Shown here: piece after piece, positions 44,652 to 55,071 of the stretch
How positions within the stretch are numbered: the first letter of the stretch is position 1
Layout of the letters: each line of letters begins with the position of its first letter
DNA from: an unidentified eubacterium SCB49
Lineage (GTDB): Bacteria > Bacteroidota > Bacteroidia > Flavobacteriales > Flavobacteriaceae
Direction: 5' to 3'
Length of the DNA stretch: 64,000 nt
NCBI GenBank assembly: GCA_000170815.1
Contig: ABCO01000002.1
Location: 124,001-188,000 of the forward strand
Notes under the pieces: model-generated
Seen by the model: only the letters and a program-made list of their open reading frames with translations
The model's database searches: none
Told to the model about the DNA's origin: nothing
Program-made: the position numbers and the translations under genes

Positions 44652-44672
44652 ACTTTCGGGGAAAAACAAAAT

Positions 44673-44695
44673 AAGCCGCTCATTTTGAACGGCTT
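44673..44695 (-). terminator. Terminator after tRNA-fMet
   Basis: Minus strand AAGCCG...CGGCTT stem (44673-44678 with 44690-44695) followed by ATTTTGTTTTT. It lies inside the island just beyond attR, so the island supplies the tRNA with a new terminator. Confidence 0.65.
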
Positions 44696-44707
44696 ACGAC
44701 TGCTTAG

Positions 44708-44780
<73 letters not shown>

Positions 44781-44849
44781 ATATATATCCAATTAAATCA
44801 CTTTAGCTCTTAACTTGAGGTTCATAATGCCTCCGATTTTATTGGACTG

Positions 44850-44879
44850 CAAAGATACATTCCTTTTTTAAACTACCAA
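44850..44879 (-). promoter_or_regulatory. Promoter of tRNA-fMet
   Basis: Minus strand TTG (44877-44879), 19-base spacer, TATCTTTG (44850-44857). This is an exact Bacteroidota promoter (TTG ... TAnnTTTG) about 70 bp before the tRNA. Confidence 0.75.
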
Positions 44880-44967
44880 GCATAAAAGCTAAAAAAAATA
44901 AATAAAGTTTTTTAACACATTATGCTAAAAATTTTTAGCTTTAAAAAGAGTTGGTTACTTTTAGGTA

Positions 44968-46539
44968 ATGACCAAATACGCTAAACTCATATTCATTACT
45001 TTAGGTATATTTTTAATTGCTTTTGCCGTAACAGTATTCTATGTTAACACAACTGTAAAAAGCAAAATAAATCACTTTCTAGAAAATCGCCTTCCCCCTC
45101 ATATTACATCTACTCAAGGAAAAATAGACGTTAATACTTTTGACGGCACTGTAACATTAAGCGATGTATTGGTTAAAATAAAAAACAAAAACGATACACT
45201 CACACACACCTTTGTAACCCTAAAAAAACTTGTGGTAGAAGATGTAGGTTACTGGGACTACATAATTAATAAAAAAATTAAGGTTGAAGACATCAAACTT
45301 AAAGACCCAAACATAACCTATTACAAAGATAAAGTAGCGTTAAAAAAAGACACTTTAATAAGTCCGCCCATAAAACTATTCAAGCCGTTTCTAATAGATG
45401 AATTAAATTTAGAAAACGCAACGTTTACAATCATTCAAAAAGAAAAAGACAGCCTATTTCTACAAACGAAAAACACAAACATCAAAATTGATAATATAGA
45501 AATTAGCAAAGAGACCCTACGCAACAAAATCCCTGTTAAGTATAGCAGCTATAAAACAACTGCAGATTCTATCTTTGTAAAAATAAGCCCTTACGAAAAT
45601 GTGACAGTCAACAGTTTAAACATCAAAAACAATAAGGTTTCTCTTCAAGACATCAATCTAAAAACAAAATACTCACGTAAAGCACTCTCTAAAATATTAA
45701 CAAAAGAACAAGATCACTTTAATGTTCATTTTAACGAAATTCAAATAAGCGAAGTAGATTTTGGATTTAAAAAGAACCGATTGTTTATTAAAAGTCCTTC
45801 AATCATTATAGACACACCTAATGCAAGTATTTATAGAGATAAATTAGTTGCAGACGATCCTACCATTAAAAATCTTTACAGTAAAATGTTAAGAAAAGCT
45901 ACAATAGATCTAACCATAAACAAAGTAGCTATTAATAACGGAGAAATATCTTATACAGAACGTGTAAAAGAAGACAATTCTGGTGGCACAATAGATTTTT
46001 CAAAAATTAATGCTACCATTACAAATGCAAGTAACACATATACTGCTCCCCAAAAAACCGAAATAGACATTAAAGCTATTTTTATGAAAGACACTCCGTT
46101 TAAATCACAATGGAGTTTTGACACGAATAACCCTAACGACCAATTTTTATTTAAAACCGAAATAGGAAAAATGACTGCTAGTGATTTAAACCTGTTTATG
46201 AAACCTAATCTCAAAGTAGCGCTTGAAGGAACTACCAATAAAACGTATCTCACTATTTCTGGCAACAACAACCAGGCAAATATCGCTATGCGAATGGATT
46301 ATGACAAGTTTAAAATCAACATATTAAACAAAAACGGGAATAAGAAAAATAAAATCTTCTCTGCGATTGCAAATATTTTTATTAAAAAGAATAGCAACGA
46401 ATCTAAAGATGATTTTAGAGAAGGGAAAGGCACTGCTACAAGAGACAAAACAAAATCGTTTTTCAACTACGTGTGGCTCAACATTAGAGCTGGGCTAATT
46501 AGTGTTTTAACAGGTATTGGCACAACAGATAACAAATAA
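44968..46539 (+). CDS. AsmA/DUF748-like envelope protein
   Basis: 523 residues. One N-terminal membrane segment (about 5-27, LIFITLGIFLIAFAVTVFY) and a long periplasmic region made of repeated beta stretches (NTFDGTVTLSDVLVKIKN, KVEDIKLKDPNITYYKD, ATIDLTINKVAINNGEISY), with a Lys-rich C-terminal part. This matches AsmA-like/DUF748 proteins thought to act in lipid transport or outer membrane assembly. It begins the core chromosome to the right of the tRNA and is divergent from it. Family fairly sure, exact role not known. Confidence 0.7.
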   Translation: MTKYAKLIFITLGIFLIAFAVTVFYVNTTVKSKINHFLENRLPPHITSTQGKIDVNTFDGTVTLSDVLVKIKNKNDTLTHTFVTLKKLVVEDVGYWDYIINKKIKVEDIKLKDPNITYYKDKVALKKDTLISPPIKLFKPFLIDELNLENATFTIIQKEKDSLFLQTKNTNIKIDNIEISKETLRNKIPVKYSSYKTTADSIFVKISPYENVTVNSLNIKNNKVSLQDINLKTKYSRKALSKILTKEQDHFNVHFNEIQISEVDFGFKKNRLFIKSPSIIIDTPNASIYRDKLVADDPTIKNLYSKMLRKATIDLTINKVAINNGEISYTERVKEDNSGGTIDFSKINATITNASNTYTAPQKTEIDIKAIFMKDTPFKSQWSFDTNNPNDQFLFKTEIGKMTASDLNLFMKPNLKVALEGTTNKTYLTISGNNNQANIAMRMDYDKFKINILNKNGNKKNKIFSAIANIFIKKNSNESKDDFREGKGTATRDKTKSFFNYVWLNIRAGLISVLTGIGTTDNK

Positions 46540-46719
46540 TTACTGAGCTATATCTACAGCATTAAACATCACTATTTCTCCATCCTCAAATTGTGCTTCT
46601 ACCCTAATCGGGTTGCAACACACCTCACAATCTTCAATATAACTTGAGGTGACAGATGGATCAAAAAGCATAGAAATGGATTGCCAACAATACGGACATT
46701 GAAAAAAATGTTCGTGCAT
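46540..46719 (-). CDS. CPXCG-type zinc-ribbon protein
   Basis: 59 residues (ATG at 46717-46719, TAA at 46540-46542). MHEHFFQCPYCW near the start and EDCEVCCNP in the middle give CxxC...CxxC, the zinc-binding pattern of the CPXCG family (Cys_rich_CPXG) in which the final Gly is often changed. No enzyme activity is known. Its stop directly abuts the stop of the AsmA-like gene from the opposite strand. Confidence 0.8.
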   Translation of the reverse strand: MHEHFFQCPYCWQSISMLFDPSVTSSYIEDCEVCCNPIRVEAQFEDGEIVMFNAVDIAQ

Positions 46720-46774
46720 AAACTAAAGTGTTTGTTCTGGCTTACGCCAAAATGTTAAACCTTCAAGACTAGTT

Positions 46775-48094
46775 TTAAAAATCTACATTAAGCAATTGCC
46801 CAGCTAACTGTAATACTTGAAGCTCTGCTAGTTTTGCTTGATATTTAGCCAAGTTTTTATTTGTTTTAGTGTTTAACAAATTAACCTGAGCTTGTCTTAA
46901 CTCTACAGAACTTATTTGACCTAGTTTATACTGCTCATTGCTACGCTCAAAATTATTAGTCGCAGTAGTGACACTTTGGGCTTGTAGTTCGTATATTTTT
47001 AAGCGATTTAAATAATCTCCTTGCGCATTTAATATATCGCGATCTACTTCTTTTTCAATCTGGCTGATTAATACCTCCTGATTTTCTATAGCAATTTTAG
47101 CATTTCGAACAGATGTAATACCAGTACCACCATCAAATAAATCCCAACTTAAATTAATACCCGCAGACAATCCTGTAGATATACTTTCTGAAGCAAAACT
47201 GGTAGACGGAAACTTACCTTCGTCCCAACCATAACTCCCTGTAAGACCTACCGTAGGAAGATACACAGATTTACTAGACTTGTAATCATAGTCTGATATC
47301 GTCTTATTTTTCTTTGCTTGCAACACACGTACATTCATCGTGTCTGCCACTTTTATATAATTTTCGAGTACCAGTTGTGGTATAAAAACTACCGTTGTAT
47401 CTACATTAAAATCACGTTCCAAATCAAGATTTGAAATTACGTTTAAGTCACGTTTGGTATTTTCTAGAAGCTGCCTCGCATTAAGTAAATTAATACTATC
47501 TGTAACTAAATCTACCTCTGCGTTTAGAACATCCAGTTTATTATTCTGGCCATACTCAAAAGCATAACCCGCGCGTTTCAATCTTCGTTCTGTATTAAAG
47601 TAAGTCTCTTCAAGTACCGAAATATTTTCTGTTATTCTAGCTATTTCATAATAGACCGTAAATAACTGCAGGATAGTCGTCTCTATCGTTTCTCTCACTT
47701 GCAGTTCTGACACTTTATATTCTTCCTGAAATGCTTTATAATCCCAATACCTACCCAGTCCATCAAACAAGGTATAATTAAGGTTTAAAGAGGCGTTATA
47801 TCGTGTAGTTTCTGCTCCATCAACCACATTTGTATCTCCGGTCTGAAAGGTAACGTCTTGGTTTTGCACATCATAATTTGCTCCGGCAATACCCGTTAAG
47901 CTTGGTAGGTAACCAGAATTTAAAATCCCTTGATTATTATCTGCTATCTCAAGATTATTATTTGCAATAGATATTCCAAAGTTATTCTGTATCGTTTGGG
48001 CAATAGCAGCTTCTTTTGTTAAGACCTCGTTTGTTTGCCCCAGCATATTTCCGAAGCAAAAAAGAGCAATTGCGATATATTTAATGTGCTTCAT
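46775..48094 (-). CDS. TolC-family outer membrane efflux protein
   Basis: 439 residues. Signal peptide ending MLGQ (residue 20), then two repeats of the OEP helical/beta plan (NNLEIADNNQGILNSGYLPSL and SKSVYLPTVGLTGSYGWDEG, each followed by long coiled coils). The C-terminus (LNTKTNKNLAKYQAKLAELQVLQLAGQLL) is typical. Forms the outer-membrane channel of the RND pump. The start overlaps the RND gene by 14 bp. Confidence 0.92.
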   Translation of the reverse strand: MKHIKYIAIALFCFGNMLGQTNEVLTKEAAIAQTIQNNFGISIANNNLEIADNNQGILNSGYLPSLTGIAGANYDVQNQDVTFQTGDTNVVDGAETTRYNASLNLNYTLFDGLGRYWDYKAFQEEYKVSELQVRETIETTILQLFTVYYEIARITENISVLEETYFNTERRLKRAGYAFEYGQNNKLDVLNAEVDLVTDSINLLNARQLLENTKRDLNVISNLDLERDFNVDTTVVFIPQLVLENYIKVADTMNVRVLQAKKNKTISDYDYKSSKSVYLPTVGLTGSYGWDEGKFPSTSFASESISTGLSAGINLSWDLFDGGTGITSVRNAKIAIENQEVLISQIEKEVDRDILNAQGDYLNRLKIYELQAQSVTTATNNFERSNEQYKLGQISSVELRQAQVNLLNTKTNKNLAKYQAKLAELQVLQLAGQLLNVDF

Positions 48095-51000
48095 TTTCTT
48101 CTGCTTTTTGTTCTTTAATAGCGCGTTCTACATCTTCTTTAGCTACCTTTTTACCTGTAGCTAACCAAGAACTTCCTGTTTTTATACTATTTGTAGTCGC
48201 TAGTAAAATAGGTAAAATTAATAAGGTTAAAAACGTAGCAATCCCTATTCCGTAGGCAATAGATATGGCCATTGGTTTTAAAAATTGTGCTTGCCTACTT
48301 TTTTCTAATAATAATGGTGCAATACCCGCAATGGTTGTCAATGAGGTTAAAAATATAGCTCTAAAACGTGATCTTCCTGCTTCAAATAAAGCTTCGTCAA
48401 AACTTAATCCTTCTCGTAAATAGGAGTTAAATTTACCAATGAGCACCAGGCCGTCATTTACCATAATCCCTATCAAGGCAATAATACCAAGCATTGATAA
48501 AATATTAATTGGAAAGTCGTGAAGCCAATGCCCCCAAGCTACTGCTACAAAACTAAACGGAATCATTAACATTAATAAAAGAGGCTGACTGTAGCTTCTA
48601 AACGTAAATGCTATGACTACATAAATTAAAAACAAAATAATAGGTACAACGGTTATCGCAGAATTTGTCAACTTATCGGCTTCTCTATTTTGACCTTCGT
48701 ACAGTGCTGTTACTGTAGGGTATCGCGATAAAAGATCTGGCATTACATTGGCCTTTATATCATCAATTATTTCCGTAGGACTTCCTTTAGTATCTTTTAA
48801 ATCTGCATTTACCTGTATTTCTCGTTGCCCATTAAGGTGGCTTATACTTTCATCTCCTCTACTTATTTCATAATCTGCTATTTCTGCAAAAGGAACTCTC
48901 ACCCCTGTAGGAGTAACAATACGCATCTCGTCTAGGTCATTAATAGATTCTCTATTTTCACGATCGTAACGCACCCAAACTTTAATTTCGTCTTGTCCTC
49001 TTTGAAAACGCTGAGCCTGTAAACCAAAAAATCCTGATCGCACCTGCGCCATCACATCTCGTAGATTGAGACCCAATGAATAGGCGTGTTCTTTTAGTTC
49101 AATATTAATTTCTTTAATTCCTTCTGGGTCTGTATCTGCAATATCTGCCAGTAAAGGGTTATTTTCTAATAAGGTTTTTAGCTCATCTTTTGCCGATTTA
49201 AGCTCTTGGGCATTATTCCCTAATAAAGAAACCGAAACAGGACTTCCTCCAAAATTCCCTCCAGAACCAAAGATTAAGCTTTCCACACCATATACCTGGC
49301 CTACTGCTTCTCGAATCGAGTTTGTAATCTCTGGTGATGAAAAATCTCTTTCTTCACCCGGCAATAGATTTACACTTAGAGAAGCTTTATTATTTCCTGG
49401 TCCAACTCTCTTAATAATGTTTTCTACAACTTGTTTATTTCCTGATTGTTTAGAAGTGTATTCTTCATTTACTTCCCAAGCGGCTGTTTCTATTAAAGTA
49501 ATAATAGAGTCTGTAATTTTTGGGTTGGTACCTTCTGGCATTAATAAGTTAATGCTTACTCTATCACTCGCAATACTCGGAAAAAAAGCTCCTCTAATCA
49601 TTCCGCCCTTAAAAGAACCTACAGTAAGAATCATCGTTGACACTAAAATGGCTAAGGTCAAAAACTTATTATCTAATGAAAAACGTAATGCCGGACTGTA
49701 TAAATTATCACGGAGATAACTCATAAAACGATCGCCATATACATTAACTCTTTTAAAGATAACAAAGAGTTTTGCTATTCCTTTTTTCTTTTTTTGTTCT
49801 GATGCTGTTTGCTTTATCAAAGCCTTAGAGTGTGCGATATGGGCAGGCAAAATAATAAGTGCTTCAATTAATGAAACGACTAGGGTTAAAATTACAACCA
49901 CAGCCACTTCACCAAAAAACTTACCCATCCTACCATCTAAAAACAAAAAGGTAGCAAATGCTAAAATTGTAGTTAATATGGCCGAAAGAATTGGCGGCAA
50001 CACCTCCATTGTGCCATCTATCGCAGCCCTAACAGGGCTTTTCCCTTTTTCGTAATGTTGGTATATATTTTCTGAAATAACAATCCCATCATCAACAAGA
50101 ATCCCGATTACAATAATCATCCCAAAAAGTGATAACACATTAATAGTAACATCAAATTGTGCTGCAAAAATAAACATCCCTAAAAATGAAATTGGCAAAC
50201 CAAAAGCTACCCAAAATGCTAACCTTGTATTTAGAAATATTGATAAAAAGAGTAGCACTAACAATATTCCTACGGCTCCGTTTTCAATCAATAAATTTGT
50301 ACGCTCCTCTAGACGAATTGATGAATCACTCACCACATCAAGCTGCACGCCCGTATGCTTTTCATTAAAATCTACGATATATGCATTTACTTTATCAGCT
50401 GCAGAAATTAAATCTTCGCTGTTGGTATTTGTAACCTCTACATTTACTGCAATTTTACCGTTAAAATAAGATGCGTTTGGCGTTTCAGAAAAACGATCTT
50501 TTACTGTTGCTACATCTTGCAACCTCACTATCGCACCATTTTCATCGGCTCTTACCACTAGATTATTTAGCTCATTACCGTAATAACTACGATTGTTTGC
50601 ACGTATTAAATAGTCTTCTGCATCTGTTTTAATATTACCTCCTGTAGTCAAAATATTTGACTGTCCTACTGCTTCTGAAACTTCTTGAAAACTTAGATTG
50701 TAAGCTAACAAATCATTCTCTCTAACCGAAATTTCTATTTCTTCTTCAGGATAACCAGACACTGTAATTTGTGAAATACCTGGCAATGCACGTAGTTCGT
50801 TTTCTATCTGGCGGCCTATTTGTTTTAGCGAGGTTAAGTCTATTTGATCTCCACTTATAGCAAAATCAATAGTTTGTCTAATATTTTCGGTTTTAGCAAC
50901 CACCAAGGGTTCCATACCTGTTGGATAATTAGGAACACGATCTACTGCATTTTTAATTTCTGCAAGCATTTCGTCTATATCTTCATCGCCTTCTATCTCG

Positions 51001-51281
51001 ACAGTGATACTCCCTCCGTTTTCACGAGATGTAGATGTTACGCGCTCTACACCTACAAGACCTTTTAGATTATCTTCAATCTTTAATACTATCCCCTCTT
51101 CTATTTCTTCGGGAGAAGCTCCAGGATAAGCAAGTGTAATGGTTACAATCTCAGATTCTTGTAATGGGAAAAAAGAAGATTTCAGTTGAAATAATCCTAT
51201 CACTCCAAAAATGATAAATGCAAAAAGGACAACGTTAACCGCTACATCATACTTAATAAAATAGGTGATAATTTTTTTCAT
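48081..51281 (-). CDS. RND efflux transporter (AcrB-like)
   Basis: 1066 residues with the RND layout: TM1 near 11-31, a large periplasmic loop, TM2-6 (about 330-480), a second large loop and TM8-12 (about 860-1035). The stretch GMIIVIGILVDDGIVISEN in TM4 contains the double Asp of the proton relay, and the second repeat has GIIALIGIMVNDGLVLIGK. Pumps drugs or envelope metabolites using the proton gradient. Transcribed after the adaptor gene (5 bp gap) and before TolC (overlap). Confidence 0.93.
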   Translation of the reverse strand: MKKIITYFIKYDVAVNVVLFAFIIFGVIGLFQLKSSFFPLQESEIVTITLAYPGASPEEIEEGIVLKIEDNLKGLVGVERVTSTSRENGGSITVEIEGDEDIDEMLAEIKNAVDRVPNYPTGMEPLVVAKTENIRQTIDFAISGDQIDLTSLKQIGRQIENELRALPGISQITVSGYPEEEIEISVRENDLLAYNLSFQEVSEAVGQSNILTTGGNIKTDAEDYLIRANNRSYYGNELNNLVVRADENGAIVRLQDVATVKDRFSETPNASYFNGKIAVNVEVTNTNSEDLISAADKVNAYIVDFNEKHTGVQLDVVSDSSIRLEERTNLLIENGAVGILLVLLFLSIFLNTRLAFWVAFGLPISFLGMFIFAAQFDVTINVLSLFGMIIVIGILVDDGIVISENIYQHYEKGKSPVRAAIDGTMEVLPPILSAILTTILAFATFLFLDGRMGKFFGEVAVVVILTLVVSLIEALIILPAHIAHSKALIKQTASEQKKKKGIAKLFVIFKRVNVYGDRFMSYLRDNLYSPALRFSLDNKFLTLAILVSTMILTVGSFKGGMIRGAFFPSIASDRVSINLLMPEGTNPKITDSIITLIETAAWEVNEEYTSKQSGNKQVVENIIKRVGPGNNKASLSVNLLPGEERDFSSPEITNSIREAVGQVYGVESLIFGSGGNFGGSPVSVSLLGNNAQELKSAKDELKTLLENNPLLADIADTDPEGIKEINIELKEHAYSLGLNLRDVMAQVRSGFFGLQAQRFQRGQDEIKVWVRYDRENRESINDLDEMRIVTPTGVRVPFAEIADYEISRGDESISHLNGQREIQVNADLKDTKGSPTEIIDDIKANVMPDLLSRYPTVTALYEGQNREADKLTNSAITVVPIILFLIYVVIAFTFRSYSQPLLLMLMIPFSFVAVAWGHWLHDFPINILSMLGIIALIGIMVNDGLVLIGKFNSYLREGLSFDEALFEAGRSRFRAIFLTSLTTIAGIAPLLLEKSRQAQFLKPMAISIAYGIGIATFLTLLILPILLATTNSIKTGSSWLATGKKVAKEDVERAIKEQKAEENEAH

Positions 51282-51286
51282 CGCGA

Positions 51287-52429
51287 TTATTGGTTACTCA
51301 CATTAGTACTTGTCTCTGATGCATTCTCACCTATCTTTACTAGCATTCCAGCAAAAGCACCCGGAACAGGTTTTGATAGTAACTTTGCCCCATCAGGAAC
51401 ACCTTGCACCACCACATTATCTGGAGCAAAATAGACTGGCTTAATTGTTACTAAAGCTAACACACTATCTTTTACCACATATACTTGGTCTTCATTTACC
51501 AAAAGTTTTCTTGAAATATTAATCGCATTTTTTTGCTTGTTTGCTTCTAGCATAGCTTCCAGATACATCCCTTCTTTTAAACCTTCACCTTTTACTTCTG
51601 CAAATACAGTGATTGTTTGTGTCGTTGGATCTACTTGTGGATTTACACGAGTAATTTTACCAAGGTATGATGTTTCTGTTTCAGGAACTTTTAATGCTAC
51701 CTCTTTACCTTTCTTTACTAGATCACTAAAACTTTTTGCTACAGACAATTCTACCTCAAATACAGATGTATCAATAAACTCACCTAACTTTTGCCCTGAT
51801 CTCACTAAAGTTCCCTTAGTAACTGGCGCGTCTGTTAGCACTCCTGTAAAAGGCGCTGTAATACGGTATTTACCCAAACGTTGTTCTAAATTTTTGATGG
51901 TATAGTAGGCAGCTTGCACCCCACGACCTGTGATAAAATACCCCACCTTTTCTGAACTCATCTCAGGTAAGGCTGGTAATGCTTTATTTACATCTATGCT
52001 GTTTAGGTATTGTTCCCAAACCGGGAAAGCCTCTGGATAATCTAATCTAAGATCTGGCATTAATGAAGTAACCAGGTTTTTAAAGTCACTCTTAGAAGCT
52101 TGTACTGACGAATAATACTCTGTGGCATCTAAACTTAAAAGCAATTGTCCACGATTATATTTTTGTCCAGATTTAAAATCATGAGCACTGCCCCTAAAGA
52201 CACCTTCCACTTCGGCGTATAACTCTAATCTATTTTTTGCTACCAATGTACCCGTTGCAGGTAAAACTATAGGCACTTCTGTATTTTTTACATCTTGAAC
52301 AAAAACAGTCTTAACTATTTTTTTCACTTCAGGCTTTGGCTTATTATTACTTTCAATAATATAGTTAGCACCAACTATAGAAGCAGCAATGAGGAGAAAC
52401 CCTATTACAATTAATATAATTTTTCTCAT
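51287..52429 (-). CDS. RND periplasmic adaptor (HlyD/MFP family)
   Basis: 380 residues. N-terminal membrane anchor or signal (about 5-24), biotinyl-lipoyl half motifs (LYAEVEGVFRGSAHDFKSGQKYNRGQLLLSLD and YRITAPFTGVLTD), a short helical hairpin between, then beta-barrel and C-terminal domains. Bridges the RND pump and TolC-like channel. First gene of the three-gene efflux operon on the minus strand. Confidence 0.9.
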   Translation of the reverse strand: MRKIILIVIGFLLIAASIVGANYIIESNNKPKPEVKKIVKTVFVQDVKNTEVPIVLPATGTLVAKNRLELYAEVEGVFRGSAHDFKSGQKYNRGQLLLSLDATEYYSSVQASKSDFKNLVTSLMPDLRLDYPEAFPVWEQYLNSIDVNKALPALPEMSSEKVGYFITGRGVQAAYYTIKNLEQRLGKYRITAPFTGVLTDAPVTKGTLVRSGQKLGEFIDTSVFEVELSVAKSFSDLVKKGKEVALKVPETETSYLGKITRVNPQVDPTTQTITVFAEVKGEGLKEGMYLEAMLEANKQKNAINISRKLLVNEDQVYVVKDSVLALVTIKPVYFAPDNVVVQGVPDGAKLLSKPVPGAFAGMLVKIGENASETSTNVSNQ

Positions 52430-52506
52430 AGAAAACAGTTTTATTGTTAGACGACAAAAATACCTTCACCAATCAAGGGGAAACGTTAAAACTATCTTAA
52501 TAAAAA

Positions 52507-52540
52507 ATGCCGAAATAGTAATGAATCACTATTTCGGCAT
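52507..52540 (-). terminator. Terminator of the ABC-F gene
   Basis: A 13-bp perfect stem (52507-52519 with 52528-52540, outer arm ATGCCGAAATAGT) with an 8-base loop is followed on the minus strand by TTTTTTA. It ends transcription of the ABC-F gene before the efflux operon. Confidence 0.85.
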
Positions 52541-52559
52541 AAATTGGCTTGTATGGTTA

Positions 52560-54476
52560 TTAAGAAAAACGCTCTAACTGTGTTGTTACGTCTTCCCAAT
52601 CGCTCATAAGCTTCACTATTTCATCTTTTTTTGCTTGATAGCTATCAAAGAATCCTTCTTTTGCTATGGTTTGATCATAATTAGTAGCCAACTCCACATC
52701 AATCGCCTTCACTTCGCGCTCTAGTTTATTAATTTTAGCTTCAATTTTACTCAATCGATTATTGAGTGATTTTTCTTTTTTCTGATCTTCATAAGATTGC
52801 TTACCTCCTGTAGCATCTGCTTTTGCTTCTTTAGCGACTACAGTACGTTTTTCTGCCTCACGAAGATTTTCAATATTTCGTTGTTCTAAGAAATAGTCTA
52901 TATCTCCTAAATACTCTTTTATTTGATGATCTTTAAACTCGTATACCTTGTCTGTTAACCCTTGTAAAAAATCTCTATCGTGACTTACTAACAGTAAAGT
53001 ACCTTCGAAGTTTTTACAAGCATCTTTTAATACATTTTTAGATTTTATATCTAAGTGATTGGTAGGTTCATCCATTACAAGCACGTTAAATGGTTGCAAT
53101 AACAACTTGGCTAAAGCAAGACGATTACGCTCTCCCCCACTTAATACTCTTACATACTTATCTACCTCGTCACCTCTAAAAAGAAACGAACCTAAAATAT
53201 TACGCACCAATGGTCTTGTTCTCTCATCTGCAGCGTCCAGCATTGTATCTTCTACTGTCTTAGTACCATCTAAATACTCCGCTTGATTTTGTGCAAAATA
53301 CCCTATCTGAACATTATGCCCCAACTCCAGCACTCCACCATGAGGAATTTCGTCTACTATTATTTTTGCGAGTGTAGACTTACCTTGTCCATTTTGACCT
53401 ACAAAAGCAACTTTTGCATCTCGCTCTATCATCAAATCTACATCTTGCAATACTTTTTTATCACCGTAACTCTTTGAAACTTTTTTTGCTTCTATCACTA
53501 CTTTTCCTGGTGTAACACTCACCGGAAAACGCAAACTCATTACAGAATTATCGTCTTCATCTACAACAATACGATCTATCTTATCTAGTTTTTTAACAAG
53601 AGACTGCGCCATTGTTGCCTTACTTGCTTTTGCTTTAAACTTAGAGATCAACTTTTCTGTATGCTCTATTTGTTTTTGCTGATTTTTCTGAGAAGCCAAT
53701 TGTTGCTCTCTCAACTCTTTACGCTGTACTAAATACTGCGTATAAGGCTTATTGTAATCGTAAATTTTACCTAAAGAAATCTCTATGGTTCTGTTGGTTA
53801 CATTATCTAGAAACATCTTATCGTGACTTACCACCACGACAGCTCCCGCATAGTTTCTTAAAAATTCTTCCAACCACAAAATAGATTCTATATCAAGGTG
53901 GTTGGTAGGCTCATCGAGTAATAAAATATCATTGCTCTGAAGTAATAGCTTAGCCAGTTCTATTCGCATACGCCATCCACCAGAAAACGTTTCGGTAAGC
54001 TTGTTAAAATCTTCTCGCTGAAATCCTAAACCTTGTAAAATACGTTCTGTCTCTCCTTGATAGTTATAACCTCCGTGTATTTCATATTGATGCTGCACCT
54101 CATTAAGGTCAATCATCAATTGATTATAGCCCTCGCTTTCATAATCTGTTCGTGTCGCAAGCTGCTCGTTAATCTCTTCTAATTGCTTCTCGTATTTTTT
54201 TATTTCTATAAAAGCTTGGTAGGACTCTTCAAGCACTGTACGTCCTTTTACAAAATCAATATCCTGCTTTAAAAAACCAATAGACACCTCTTTATCCATG
54301 GCAATAGAGCCTTCATCATATTCCTGCTCGCCAGAAATAATTTTTAATAAAGTAGATTTACCCGCTCCGTTTTTACCAACGAGACCTACACGAGTACCCC
54401 CACTTAGTTGAAAAGTGATTTTTTCGAAAAGGTATTCCCCTTGAAATGAGACAGATAAGTTATGTATATTAAGCAT
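52560..54476 (-). CDS. ABC-F family ATPase
   Basis: 638 residues, no membrane segment. Two ABC domains in one chain: Walker A GKNGAGKS (34-41) with signature FSGGWRMRIEL, and Walker A GQNGQGKS with LSGGERNRLAL; both Walker B regions read LLDEPTNHLDI or VMDEPTNHLDI. A charged interdomain linker (about 230-320) and a C-terminal coiled coil with a Lys/Ala-rich start (about 540-630) are typical of ABC-F translation factors such as Uup or YdiF. They act on the ribosome, either to rescue it or to give antibiotic resistance. Exact subclass not decided. Confidence 0.9.
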   Translation of the reverse strand: MLNIHNLSVSFQGEYLFEKITFQLSGGTRVGLVGKNGAGKSTLLKIISGEQEYDEGSIAMDKEVSIGFLKQDIDFVKGRTVLEESYQAFIEIKKYEKQLEEINEQLATRTDYESEGYNQLMIDLNEVQHQYEIHGGYNYQGETERILQGLGFQREDFNKLTETFSGGWRMRIELAKLLLQSNDILLLDEPTNHLDIESILWLEEFLRNYAGAVVVVSHDKMFLDNVTNRTIEISLGKIYDYNKPYTQYLVQRKELREQQLASQKNQQKQIEHTEKLISKFKAKASKATMAQSLVKKLDKIDRIVVDEDDNSVMSLRFPVSVTPGKVVIEAKKVSKSYGDKKVLQDVDLMIERDAKVAFVGQNGQGKSTLAKIIVDEIPHGGVLELGHNVQIGYFAQNQAEYLDGTKTVEDTMLDAADERTRPLVRNILGSFLFRGDEVDKYVRVLSGGERNRLALAKLLLQPFNVLVMDEPTNHLDIKSKNVLKDACKNFEGTLLLVSHDRDFLQGLTDKVYEFKDHQIKEYLGDIDYFLEQRNIENLREAEKRTVVAKEAKADATGGKQSYEDQKKEKSLNNRLSKIEAKINKLEREVKAIDVELATNYDQTIAKEGFFDSYQAKKDEIVKLMSDWEDVTTQLERFS

Positions 54477-54684
54477 AGAAACTATTAATTAACTTGGTTA
54501 CAATTGTTACACAAATTTTTTGCAAAGATGCTTAAATTTGTAGTGGAAAAAAAACAATGTTATTGTCTGTTCTGGTACTTTGGCTTAGTAGCATATAAAC
54601 AACTTAAGTCATACGCTTTTTAACTTCTAAAAACACAATACTACCGTACTCAGGTAAACATAAACTGCTCGAAACAAAAACAGT

Positions 54685-55071
54685 ATGAAAGGGACAAAAA
54701 TTTACAGCATATTTACAGGCACCTGCCCAGTTTGTCATACAGGTAAAATGTACAAAGAACGTAACGCATATAAGATTTCAAAAATATTTGACATGGACGA
54801 GCGTTGTTCACATTGTGATACCAAGTTTAAAATAGAACCTTCTTTTTTTTACGGGGCAATGTATGTAAGTTATGCCCTAGGTATTGCTGTAGCCACTGCA
54901 ACTTTTATTCTAGCACATTTTGCTTTTCATTTAGGTCTTTTTAGCTCTTTTATCGCTTTAATTGTTGCGCTTGTTGTATTAATGCCCATCATCGCAAGGA
55001 TAGCAAGAAATATATGGATCAATCTATTTTTTAAATACGATAAGACAAAAGCTATTTCAAAAAACGATTAA
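54685..55071 (+). CDS. DUF983 membrane protein
   Basis: 128 residues. Zinc-ribbon-like CPVC (14-17) and CSHC (42-45), then two membrane segments (about 57-78 and 84-106). This is the DUF983 family of small inner-membrane proteins, function unknown. Its 3' end overlaps the convergent FAD oxidoreductase by 20 bp. Confidence 0.88.
   Translation: MKGTKIYSIFTGTCPVCHTGKMYKERNAYKISKIFDMDERCSHCDTKFKIEPSFFYGAMYVSYALGIAVATATFILAHFAFHLGLFSSFIALIVALVVLMPIIARIARNIWINLFFKYDKTKAISKND

Noticed and set aside
44595..44669. Upstream extension of the integrase
   Set aside because: The extension MFFPESRDKFGT reads through the repeat near attR and is low in similarity to integrase N-termini; ATG at 44594 is preferred.
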